A DNA stretch of 64,000 nt from Branchiostoma floridae. Its lineage: Eukaryota; Chordata; Leptocardii; Amphioxiformes; Branchiostomatidae. Below, one piece after another: positions 24,286-33,284 of the stretch. The stretch spans positions 6,741,283-6,805,282 of the forward strand of contig NC_049982.1 of NCBI RefSeq assembly GCF_000003815.2, written 5' to 3'. The notes beneath the pieces are model-generated. The model was not told where the DNA came from. It saw only the letters and a list, made by a program, of their open reading frames with translations, and ran no database searches. The translations under genes were made by a program, and so were the position numbers. Every line of letters begins with the position of its first letter. Position 1 is the stretch's first letter.

Positions 24286-24294
24286 TGACTGCAG

Positions 24295-24391
24295 TGACCA
24301 TGAGGACGATATCCGTATCCGGGGTGGCTCTGCTGCTGGCCGTGGCGATCGTGGTGAGCTCGCAAGGACTGGCGCACGGGTACAACTGCAA
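24295..24391 (+). CDS. Peptide precursor, exon with signal peptide
   Basis: The acceptor CCTGACTGCAG ends five bases before ATG, so an upstream untranslated exon is needed unless transcription begins locally. The coding part is 30 codons plus two bases, ending ...GYNC, with donor AA|GTACGT. It starts [19 protein letters not shown] and small residues (SSQGLAHG) fit a signal-peptidase site. Confidence 0.7.
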
Positions 24392-27300
24392 GTACGTCTT
24401 CTCATTACATGATGGTTCATGGAAACGTAGCCTATGTTTGTTTTGCTGTTCTAATTGATACGTGGCTACAATGTCTTTTATGCTTAAGTACAAGCAATGC
24501 AATGTGATGATATACGAATGTTTTATTCTTACGCTTATCGTGAAAATATACTCATATCATCAAGAACTCCAGATTTTCTTTAAAACGTATGTGGTTCAAC
24601 GAGTCACCTACAAAATAGAATGTTCTGAACTTGTCCTGAAGTGATATCCATTTTAAGACTTGTTACAATCTTGTTCTACTGTGTTATGTCATTTTTGACC
24701 ACGTCCGTAGCTAGCGGTGGTTGACGCAGAAGGAAACACAAGACAGCAGACGTACTAAACTGTTACATTTCAGTTGTAGATCATGTCTTCTTCGAAGGCT
24801 CGAAGCAGAACATGGTCAACATTTTACACCGGACACTGTTGATTTATTAATCCAATTATTCAGCTCAGGACAACTGGGTTGCCCCTTCAACATCGAAAAG
24901 GATGAAATTCAGAGCAACACATAGAATCTTGTTCTTGTCACGGAAGCTATGGAGTGGACTGATGTGAACATTGAATTTTGCTAACATTGTATTAAATCGA
25001 ATCATTCTCTTAGATCTTGTATGCATATTGCACCTTATGATATCAATCCAGGGCCACTTGGTGAACAGAATGATGCTGGCTGGTTGGTGTTTATGGCTTT
25101 ACTTTTTTTATCGTGAACGCTCTACAAATGAGTGTTCATAGAATGATAGACAGAGGTTCCCGTCCTGATCATCATCATCATCATCATAATCATCATCATA
25201 ATCATCATCATCGGTCGGCTGCGGAGCAGTCGATCACAAGTCTTGTCCACTTCTGTCTGTCCGCAGCCAGTGCAGCAATAGCGGCAGTGCTCGGGTTGCA
25301 TTCCGCATCCCCAAGCAGGTTCTGTATGTAGGTTAGATAGTTTAAGTTGGTCCTGATACATGTACCTGCGCCGTTCCCCTGCGGTTGTTTTAACGCCAGT
25401 CCGTCTGGGTTTACCTCACACTCACAGCCCACCATGGAGCCGGAGATGTGCCGTCTCCGATTGGTGTTCAGGGTTTTATTATCGCCTCATTAAGTTGGAC
25501 TCTCACTGCGCTTGGGGCACCGTTGCGGCACTGCGGGGTTCGTTCACTGCGGCACTGTTTTCTTATTTTGGTGATTTTTTTATGATTCAGATATTGCGTA
25601 ATACGTAAAAGTATAACTTAGAAAACAACAAAATACACAAAATGGTAGAAAATTAATTTTTCATCTCTGAAATTCGTTGAGTCATCTATGAACCCCGCAG
25701 TGCCGCACCTGTGCCACAAGTGCAGTGAGAGCCCACCTTTGACCATGTACAAATGAGTGTTAATAGAATATATAGAGGTTCCTGTCCTGATACCTACGTC
25801 GTTCAGCCTGCGGTTGTTTTAACGCCAGCCCGTCTGGGTTTACCTCACACTCACAGCCCACCATGGAGCCGGAGATGTGCCGTCACTGATACCACCGGCT
25901 TCGGCAGGAGGGCGACGGACAACCAGACTCTGGAGTAAGTCATTCAGGATAGGTGCTTAGCGCTCATCGAGATTTCTCCTTCCTCTCTTCAGGAACGGAA
26001 CTCTCCACTTACTGATAGAGTTACGTAACATAGGGACCCTTAACCGTTGTCGCCTGCCTTTGAAGATAGATTGGGTCCCTCTTGCACGACACGCATGCTC
26101 ACCAAGTTCCTTCTACACATGATTCAGGCCTTACATAAATGTCTCAATGATATCTTGGTTTGATGCAGTTCCGGTAAACAAAAAGCTTGAGTTGATACTT
26201 CTCAATGTAATAACGTACTGAGATTCACTTACTCAGGTATTTTGTCATAAAGTCTCCACATATTCACATACTTCAATGATTATGAGAAAAAATACCAAAG
26301 CAGAGTCTTTGCTTGCGCAACCAACTTGAAGAATTGGTGCTATTACTCAAGCCGCCTGGAGGCGCGCGGATTTTCTTTATTCTGTAACATGAATCTTCCA
26401 CACAGATCGATAAGACAGAGTAGGTTGTAAAAGTTTATAACATAATCTCTTCAATGGAACAACGTAAAAGGGCCACGCAGATAACATAATCTCTAACATA
26501 TGAAGGATACATATAGGCATGGAATGCCGGCAAGCGTAGGCGGTTAAAAGGGTTGGACAATCTACATGTAGATAGCCACCGGTTAGTACCGCCACATTTT
26601 AACAACATTTTGAATTGAAGGATTAGCCCGAAAGTTAATATGTGTTCAACTTGGTAGAAATCATTCTTTTGCACATCTATGTGCAACGCTTGCAGATAGA
26701 TGTGCAAAAGTTAGGTGCGACGGGTCCTTCGCTGTAATGTAACCAGCTGCTGCCGCGTCGCGTGCCTGCGAAGCTGGTGTGTTACGCCGAAGGGCGGTTA
26801 TACGGGCTATATAGATACAGATACAGATACAGATGAAGCAAAGCTTTGTTGAACTGTGATTTCAACACAAAACCTTTACGCACCAAATTTCTTTACTGCT
26901 CTACTCTGTCAAGAAATGAGCAATCTACCGCTTCCGTGACGTCACATTATGCAGATACAATACGTGACATGGTAAGATGTGGATCAGAAAGTTGCAGAAA
27001 ATTCATGACAATATATACATACAAGCCAAGTTGTAAGCATCTTTCTAACGGGGAACCTTTTCGCGTGCCTGTGTTACACTAAGGTGCTTCTTTAATGTTA
27101 AACTTCACGCCATTCCCTTAGCACGTTTTACCTCAAAATATGCGCACTTTTATCGGTTTGAAAAGTTGCCTATATCTACAGCGTTCAACGGCCCTTCGGC
27201 GTAACACACGGGGCACGGGCTTCTGATGATGTGTTGCCTTGGGCACCATAATTACGCTCTGAGAAACTCACTTCTCTAACATCTAACCTTCTGTACATTT

Positions 27301-28814
27301 TTCACTTCTTGCAGGTATACTGCACCGTCTGTCTTATCTCCATCTCACCGTTTGTCTCCTTACTAACACATTGTTACGGGCCCGGGTCCATTTGTTGTAC
27401 GATATCGCAAACTTGAAGCATTTCTGGAAAGTCGTGCATGTTTAGCACAAGATTCAGCTGTCTTGTTCCCGAAAATGTGCCTTGTTAGATCTTTTTTCAA
27501 CGGCTGGTTCTGTCACAGCCTGTCCTAAGACGCCAGAACCGTGCGACATCCTATGACGTCAGACAACAGCTTCAATAATATTGTTCTCAGGTCAATGTTT
27601 GATGCCATATATGTCAATGTTTGATGCCATTAAAAGTCACCTTTCTAACATCTTTTCTTCTTTTCCAACAAGACATTCCCCACTTCTAACACCTATTCTT
27701 CTTTCCTAACATGACATTCCCCACTTCTAAATTCGTATCTCTTCTAGTCTCATCGCCATTACTAACCAGTTTCTCTGCCTTTGTTCTGCGCTGCTGTCGC
27801 TAATAACAGAACGCCGTGGAATGAAAATTGTCAAACAAGTCGCACAGCAGACTTTGGAAAGAGGGTTCCTGCCTCACAACTTTCTCTTAGAGAAGTACTA
27901 CAGTAAGTATGCGCTGTGACGTATCAAATATGATGCAAGAACGAAAAAGGATCAGACACTGAAACTCACTTGAGAAAGAGTGGGCATATTTTAAAGCCTT
28001 TTCTGACAATGACTTAATTCTTTTAGTATCAGCTATAAGTTAGACCCCACCGCAGTTGACACGCACTTTTCAAATAAAGTCTCAAAGTCTCCCTGGATGC
28101 TTTACAAATCCGTGCGTTACTTTCAGTGTGCAAAATTAACAAAAAAAATTATGTCAAAAGCACTCCAACCTGAAGCACTTATTTCACCGCACATCCGAGG
28201 CCGTTCTTTAACGGCTTACTTGGCGTTCTTCATCGCATCAGTACTACCAATTATGATACCTATGTGCTGATTGCTGTTACTATTTTTTCAGACAGAAATT
28301 TCCTAAACGAGTCATTATCTTGCAATATACTTTACTCATTATCATACAATATACTTAACTCGATAAATCTACCAAAGGAAATGACTAGTATCAAGTGACG
28401 CAAGTGACTCATTTGTAAGTATGAAGATAGATTATGTAGCTGTATCCACATTCATACATTTACAGTGGAAAAAATCCCTATATTTGAGTTTTACCCTGTT
28501 TGGGTAGGGTGTGTGTGTGTTTGTAAGTGTATGTGTGAACACTTGTGTGTGTGTTTGTGTTGGGGGCGGGGGGGGGTGATGCGTGTCTGCTTGTGTTTGT
28601 GCGCCCGTGTCTGTGTTTGTGTGCGCGTTTATGCAAGGACGAATGCGTGTGTGTGTGTGTGTGTGTGTGGCTGTGAGTGTGCGTGTCTGTGTCCCACTAT
28701 GTGTGTGTGTGCGTGCTTATGTGTGCGTGTGTGTGTGTCTCTGTGTGCGTGCGTGCGTACATGTACCTGTGTGTGTGTGCGCGTGTGTTTGTGTGTGCGT
28801 ACATGTACGCGCGC

Positions 28815-28852
<38 letters not shown>

Positions 28853-29328
28853 ATGTGCGTGCCTGCATGCGTGCGTGCCTACATGTACGTGTGTGTGCGT
28901 GTATTGATCAAACCTTCCGTTTTCGCCTCCTTACAGGAGCGGCCATCCTCCCCTCAGCGATGTCGACACAGCGTATGAAGATGACGTAAGGAACTTGTTG
29001 GTGCAGATTTTGAGGTTCGCTGACTTTTATTGTTCGGAACGAATATATGATTAAATCACTCCTTAGCAAATGTCTAAGAAATAAAAAAAGTGATTACTAG
29101 AAAAACAAAGAAAATGAAAGTGAAATGTGAGAGGAGCGAAACGTCAGGTGGATAGTTTCTCCCGCCACGCGGTCGGTAGTACCATTAATCCCTTATCATC
29201 TCATCCGTACTGACGTTATTTTGTTTGTACCCGCACCACCACAGGTCCCACATGCGCCCAAGGACGTCTCGCCGCTGGACAGTGCTGGAGGACTGACACA
29301 CCGGACATGGCGTCACAAAATCACTTAA
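24300..29328 (+). CDS. Putative secreted peptide-hormone (neuropeptide) precursor, five coding exons, 131 residues
   Basis: Coding exons are 24300-24391, 25857-25934, 27810-27902, 28937-28985 and 29245-29328. Internal phases are 2, 2, 2, 0 and the total is 396 bases with one stop. Residues 1-27 form a clear signal peptide with a hydrophobic core ([11 protein letters not shown]). Exons 2 and 3 encode two related cassettes exactly 26 residues apart: P33-W34-x3-C38-x4-T43-x2-F46-G47-R48-R49 and P59-W60-x3-C64-x4-T69-x2-F72-G73-K74-R75. Phe-Gly-basic-basic is the usual signal for dibasic cleavage and C-terminal amidation, so two peptides ending in Phe-amide are predicted (...TDTTGF and ...SRTADF). 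Cys30 and Cys38 could pair in the first, and an internal Arg-Arg at 36-37 is a further possible cleavage site. The C-terminal third is acidic, then basic, and unrecognised. I do not recognise the peptide family. The exon chain is inferred from splice sites and phase only. Confidence 0.62.
24774..24924 (+). CDS. Possible alternative terminal exon of the peptide-precursor gene
   Basis: A near-ideal branch point and acceptor (GTACTAAACTG...TTTCAG) precede a 50-codon frame that is in phase with the signal-peptide exon and ends in a stop. The product would be an 80-residue secreted protein with a Cys-rich start after the signal (NC-N-CRSC) and a final Cys before PFN. An ATTAAA signal follows at 24991. 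The frame length alone is not significant, so the call rests on the acceptor and phase. It has no amidation signal. It could be a chance exon-like sequence. Confidence 0.3.
25123..25462 (+). pseudogene. Duplicated, apparently decayed copy of the cassette exon and its 5' flank
   Basis: The blocks 25123-25169 and 25351-25462 match 25749-25891, which holds the acceptor and start of the first cassette exon. This copy keeps the acceptor (TCACTCACAG|CCCACC at 25427/25428) and reads [16 protein letters not shown] in the same phase. It then lacks the Gly-Arg-Arg signal and any good donor. It is split by a 180-bp insertion (25170-25349). It is probably a broken third cassette, or a partial duplication that did not include the exon's end. 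Confidence 0.55.
25170..25349 (-). mobile_element. Short retroelement with (ATG)n tail inside the duplicated copy, 8-bp target duplication
   Basis: GTCCTGAT occurs immediately before (25162-25169) and after (25350-25357) this segment, while the paralogous site at 25749-25891 has it once and lacks the insert. That is direct empty-site evidence. Read on the minus strand the element ends ...CTCCGCAGCCGACCG followed by an ATG repeat, a layout typical of SINE or truncated LINE 3' ends. Related tails occur near 49390-49440 and 51015-51056. Confidence 0.7.
25857..25934 (+). CDS. Peptide precursor, cassette exon 1
   Basis: The exon is 78 bases long, exactly 26 codons, with phase 2 at both ends. Its acceptor is CTCACACTCACAG and its donor CTCTGGA|GTAAGT. 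It encodes [15 protein letters not shown], the amidation/cleavage signal GRR, then ATDNQTL. A phase-symmetric exon of one cassette length is what tandem exon duplication would produce. Confidence 0.65.
25970..26275. repeat. Direct duplication, copy 2 (partner at 22765-23066)
   Basis: It lies in the intron just after the first cassette exon. The matching blocks are described for the partner. The exon itself is not included in the other copy. Confidence 0.6.
26666..26710. repeat. Perfect 15-bp stem hairpin
   Basis: CTTTTGCACATCTAT and ATAGATGTGCAAAAG are exact inverted copies separated by 15 bases. Confidence 0.8.
26779..27210. repeat. Inverted-repeat-bounded segment, GTGTTACGCCGAAGGGC ends
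   Basis: GTGTGTTACGCCGAAGGGC near 26779 and GCCCTTCGGCGTAACACAC near 27192-27210 are inverted copies about 0.4 kb apart. GATACA repeats follow the left arm. It may be one element or two oppositely oriented copies of a short repeat. It lies in the intron between the cassette exons. Confidence 0.5.
27810..27902 (+). CDS. Peptide precursor, cassette exon 2
   Basis: The exon is 93 bases long, phase 2 at both ends, with acceptor CTAATAACAG and a strong donor ACA|GTAAGT. It encodes [15 protein letters not shown], the amidation/cleavage signal GKR, then [12 protein letters not shown]. The Pro-Trp, Cys, Thr, Phe-Gly and final Arg positions line up without gaps with cassette 1. Confidence 0.65.
28508..28903. 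repeat. GT-rich compound microsatellite
   Basis: About 400 bp of (TG)n with GTGC, TACATG and GCGC interruptions. It ends about 30 bp before the next exon's acceptor. The long Cys/Val ORFs here are artefacts of the repeat. Confidence 0.95.
28937..28985 (+). CDS. Peptide precursor, exon 4 (acidic linker)
   Basis: Acceptor CCTCCTTACAG and donor GATGAC|GTAAGG bound 49 bases that enter in phase 2 and leave in phase 0. The peptide is [16 protein letters not shown]. No known motif was seen. Confidence 0.55.
29245..29328 (+). CDS. Peptide precursor, last coding exon
   Basis: Acceptor CCGCACCACCACAG leads into 27 codons beginning [16 protein letters not shown] and ending HKIT before TAA. A canonical AATAAA lies at 29843-29848, giving a 3' UTR of about 0.5 kb if used. 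Pairs such as KD and HR do not form a dibasic site, so no further amidated peptide is predicted. Confidence 0.55.
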   Translation, partial: VPHAPKDVSPLDSAGGLTHRTWRHKIT

Positions 29329-29842
29329 TCGGGACCGGAAACGGACGTGGCAAAAAGTATGGTCACGTCAAGCGTAACAGAGAAACTCCAACTTAAGCAG
29401 AATCATTGCTCAGAGTAATGAAAAAGACATTGATAAATTTATGTTAGATTTTAAGGCGTTTTGCAGGTTTGCATGATTTAAAAAAAGGAACAGAAACGGA
29501 AAGCGAAGCAATGGCACGCTACCTTTAACTATAGGTTAGTGGTCAGATTATTTATTCCTGACTGCAAGTTTGCAACATAGTAACTATTGTAGGTCAACGA
29601 CCGCAGAGCATTTCTCAATTGGGGCCAATTCCGACCTTCTGCGTCCATTAGCTTTAGTATACAAGAACGAACACGCGAGGGCTTCAGCAGTGAAGCTGTC
29701 ACTTCAGTCCTCATAAGAACCATCCACTGTGTACTTCAGGGTTTCTGTTATACACCATCTCCTGTATTGTGCATGGACGTCACGAGGTCTCACTCAATTC
29801 AGTAGATGTGCCACGATTACCTTTAACCAATTAGCTAGTACG

Positions 29843-29848
29843 AATAAA
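29843..29848 (+). terminator. Candidate poly(A) signal of the peptide-precursor gene
   Basis: AATAAA, the first canonical signal downstream of the predicted stop codon on the plus strand. Confidence 0.35.
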
Positions 29849-29869
29849 AAGGGGATAGATAGATATTAG

Positions 29870-32800
29870 ACCTATGATTTGGCATATAATTAAGTAGACC
29901 ATCTGGAAATTTGTCGATAGCTCTTAAGTAAAGTATACCTCAAATGTTTTACGGAGTGAGATACGTCAGGAATCTCACTAGGAAGTTCTCCCAGGGGTTT
30001 CATTATCGGGAGAAGTTACTCATATGCTACATTTGGAACCCTAGAATGCCTGATAGATTAGTCAATTGCATCTCTTTTAATTTCGCTTCATATGCACGTT
30101 TATAGTTTAGTAATAATGAACTCACTTGATTATTATCTTATTACCTCAATGTACGGCAGTGACATTATATAAGTTATTAAACTTACATTCAAAACAACAA
30201 TTGATGTTCTCTTTGTTGCAAAATTAATGGTTCTTAGGTTTCCTACAGGCTATAAAAAATCAACGTAATCATAGATAGTGGAAGATTAAATCGAAGCGGT
30301 TACAATCATTTTATGATATAGTAATAGGTTAATTGCCACCCGAGGCACAGACGCCTTCAGCACATAAATGACAATATTGTTGTGAAAGATAGCCTGGTAT
30401 ACACACAACCTGCGGATGCTTTGTCCTCTGGTAACCCCTTCCCTCTGAGGCAACCGATGGGCGGCCGCGAACGACCAAAAATCTTCTCGAAAAGTTTATT
30501 GATAAAGAAATGCATTTTTTCGTTTTGATGGACTTAAAGTCTAATGGATTGTATTCAGTTCACGAAGTCAAAGGTCATACCACGCTTACAAACCTTACCT
30601 GATGTGAACTCAGTAAAGTAGTGATTTTGGGTTGAAAACCCAGTAACTCCAGATTCTGGTTTAATCCTTGACGGATGATGTCGTCTATAAATCCTTCCAG
30701 TTATTTGCTTTGGAAATCATAGCTTATCACCTGGATGTACAACTTTCAACAACATCATGCAAGTCCAATTGGTCGCTAATGTCCCCGTTGTGTGGATAGT
30801 GTGCATAATCATTCAGCACATAAAATCGCTGAATATATGGGGAAAGGGAAACGCACGTATCACACATGAGCTTGAACTTGACCCTGACTATGGTACAGGA
30901 GGCTCACCATTTGACTGGAAGCCAATATTGGGTTAACCGGTTGACCTATAGGTGGGGTTGACGCGCCAACCCGCCGACGGCACCAGTTAAGTCAGTTAGG
31001 TCCCACTCGCAAGCCAAGGATTTATCTACAGGTACATTGCCCGGAACAAACGCCGAGACTCTGTGAAAGACTCCACACGATGAGGTGATGGATGGATGGA
31101 TGGATGGATGGATGGATGGATGGATGGATGGATGGATGGATGGATGGATGGATGGATGGATGGATGGATGAATGGATGGATGGATGGATGGATGGGTGGA
31201 GGGAGGGAGGGATGGATGGATGGATGGATGGATGGGTGTGTGGATGGATGGATGGATGGATGGGTGGGTAGATGGATGTATGGATGGGTGGATGGATGGA
31301 TGGATGGGTGGAGGGAGGGATGGATGGATGGATGGATGGATGGATTCAAAGTATATGTCACATACGGAATGACTTGAATCGTTTGACAAGGCGAATGAAA
31401 CAAAAAATTGTTTTTTAACCAAATTTTGTACTAGCGAAGTAGTGTACCAAATCCACGGGGTTCGGATACTGCCCTTACAAAAACGAAACACCCTAAAGTA
31501 ATCTAATCAGGTTGGTCGGATATAGGATATTTCTTTTCCCGTATTTCTCACCTGCTTACGTTTCATTGCCTATATATCAGACATCTTCCTCAGAGCTTCT
31601 TACTGGAGTCCAGCCACTCACCGGTACCGCTACACGTAGCTGATGTAGGTAGCGCTTTTGCGGCTAGAACACAATCCCAAACGTGGCAAAGTTTGTATCC
31701 TCCCCTACATTCGGCTACAAATTGCGGCTTGAAGCAGCACTCTAGTCACATGCTCTGAGAAAGATGCTGATAGGTATCAGAACGTAACTTTTCGTAAGTA
31801 GGTAATAATTACCGGTTGTGTAAAATAAATCTCCAATGTCCTGCAATATCCGAGTCTCCACTGTAATTTTCTTTTAGGTGCCTCTTGAGCACCTTCAGAC
31901 AGAGGTTGAAAGTCTATTCCTACAAGTAAGAGCCGACTCTCAGGTATCGAGTGCTGAAAATTTATTCACCTTCTTGATAACTTCTCCTTGCTTCACCATC
32001 AGTGATGACAATTTCCATAAAGCCCTCTTCATGTCTACATCGCTACAGATTTTACGTGCTGAATCAGCCCACCATATGATATACAATAACAACTATTCCA
32101 GCACAAACTTCATCAGTTAAGGTGAATATATAAATCAGAAGCTATGTGCATCCACAGAAAATCCAGGCTCTGAAGTGCGTTGCCTCATTGTAAGATGTTT
32201 TTCAAACGCTAGGTCATTCTCTTAACTTGTTGAGAAGTTGTCTGTTTTGGCTTGAAGCAGTTCTCTTATCAGATACTCGATTGCTTTTATGTAAAGTGGT
32301 GTCGGTTATGGTCAAATAACGGAGCGTTCAATTAGATATAGGTATGACGAATGTATTTCTTGGGGCGAGTGGTTTTACCTGTAAATCACATAGTCCGCAA
32401 CTTTTTAATTTACCGTAGAGATGATATGGAGAGGGAGGCCATGACTCACTCTTCTAAAAGCGGTTAACAACCATGACCTCTGATCGGCGAATTAAATGTG
32501 ATTCAAATCATACGTGTGCTATTTGTCATGAGCAGTTTGAAATGGTTTTAGAAAATGGATAGTTCTGTGTGCAAGCCACAGGCCTAGGCGGAGTGTACGT
32601 GGTGGGTTTTTGGAAAGCAATAACAGATAACGTTATGATAGTTATAGTCATGACACATTCACAAGCAAAATGTAATTGTTGGCGATTACTCATTTGTTGA
32701 TAAACACCGGTCTATCGATTTCGTCAGTCAAATTTTGTTGTGTTGAAAATTACATTTCAACTTTGCTTCAAAATGATTTCTACTAATGATCTCTCATTTC

Positions 32801-33245
32801 TACAAACATTAATGATATGTCAAGTACTTATTTGTTAATACCATGAAAATTAAATACTGCATCAACAACTACAAATCGTGAATTATTTACTTCACACACT
32901 GATCAATTTCAACAAGGATGATCTTGTGACTTTTCAGAATTGTAATTCTTTTACATATACCATATTGTACTTGCTCTACGACGTCATTTCCCTTTGAGTG
33001 TGTTCACAGGTTACACCATCTACAATTTTTTTTTCAAAAACAAATTCTAACATTCTGCATCAAGAATATAATCAAAGTCCATGAGAATCACATGGTGTAC
33101 AAATCGTCGCACTACATTTTCTATGTGACAAAGAAAAATCAAGTGCATATTTTTGGCACGATGCTCGCAAGCAAATGATTGGCTATGGTAAAACCAAGTG
33201 ATTCCTTCATTGCCCAACCGGAATCCTCGACTCCCAGAGTCCAGC
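29870..33245. other. Spacer between the peptide gene and AMN; no supported gene
   Basis: It includes the GGAT microsatellite. A 48-bp exon-like stretch at 31878-31925 (TTCTTTTAG acceptor, CAA|GTAAGA donor, open in two frames) has no partner. The part nearest 33245 is probably the AMN 3' UTR. I saw no canonical AATAAA on the minus strand there, only an ATTAAA at 32404-32409. Confidence 0.4.
31086..31345. repeat. (GGAT)n microsatellite, about 260 bp
   Basis: Nearly uninterrupted GGAT repeat with GGGT and GAGG variants in the right half. The WMDG- and IHPS-repeat ORFs on the two strands are translation artefacts. Confidence 0.97.
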
Positions 33246-33284
33246 TCACGGGTCGTCGGGTATGTCGGCGTACAGAGGGTTGTC
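33246..33284 (-). CDS. AMN: AMN last exon, second NPxY motif and stop
   Basis: A 39-base exon encoding DNPLYADIPDDP and TGA. It corresponds to the human FVNPLFAGAEAEA end. Confidence 0.93.
   Translation of the reverse strand, partial: DNPLYADIPDDP

Noticed and set aside
24774-24924. Orexin identity for the Cys-rich alternative exon
   Set aside because: The C-x-C-x2-C and Leu/Arg pattern is only loosely orexin-like. There is no amidation signal or matching C-terminus.
25170-25212. Histidine-rich stretch ([10 protein letters not shown]) suggesting a metal-binding peptide
   Set aside because: It is the (ATC)n tail of an inserted retroelement, not a conserved coding sequence.
25857-27902. CCK/sulfakinin or allatotropin/orexin identity for the cassette peptides
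   Set aside because: The ends TTGF and TADF share only the terminal Phe-amide (and Asp-Phe in one). The required GWMDF or TARGF core is absent and the PW...C part does not fit either family.
28465-28989. Long plus- and minus-strand ORFs rich in Cys/Val or Thr/His
   Set aside because: Translation of a GT microsatellite in several frames. Only the last 49 bp before 28985 look like an exon, in one frame.
30946-31491. IHPS-repeat (181 codons) and WMDG-repeat ORFs
   Set aside because: Translation of the (GGAT)n microsatellite. The ORF ends have no protein character.
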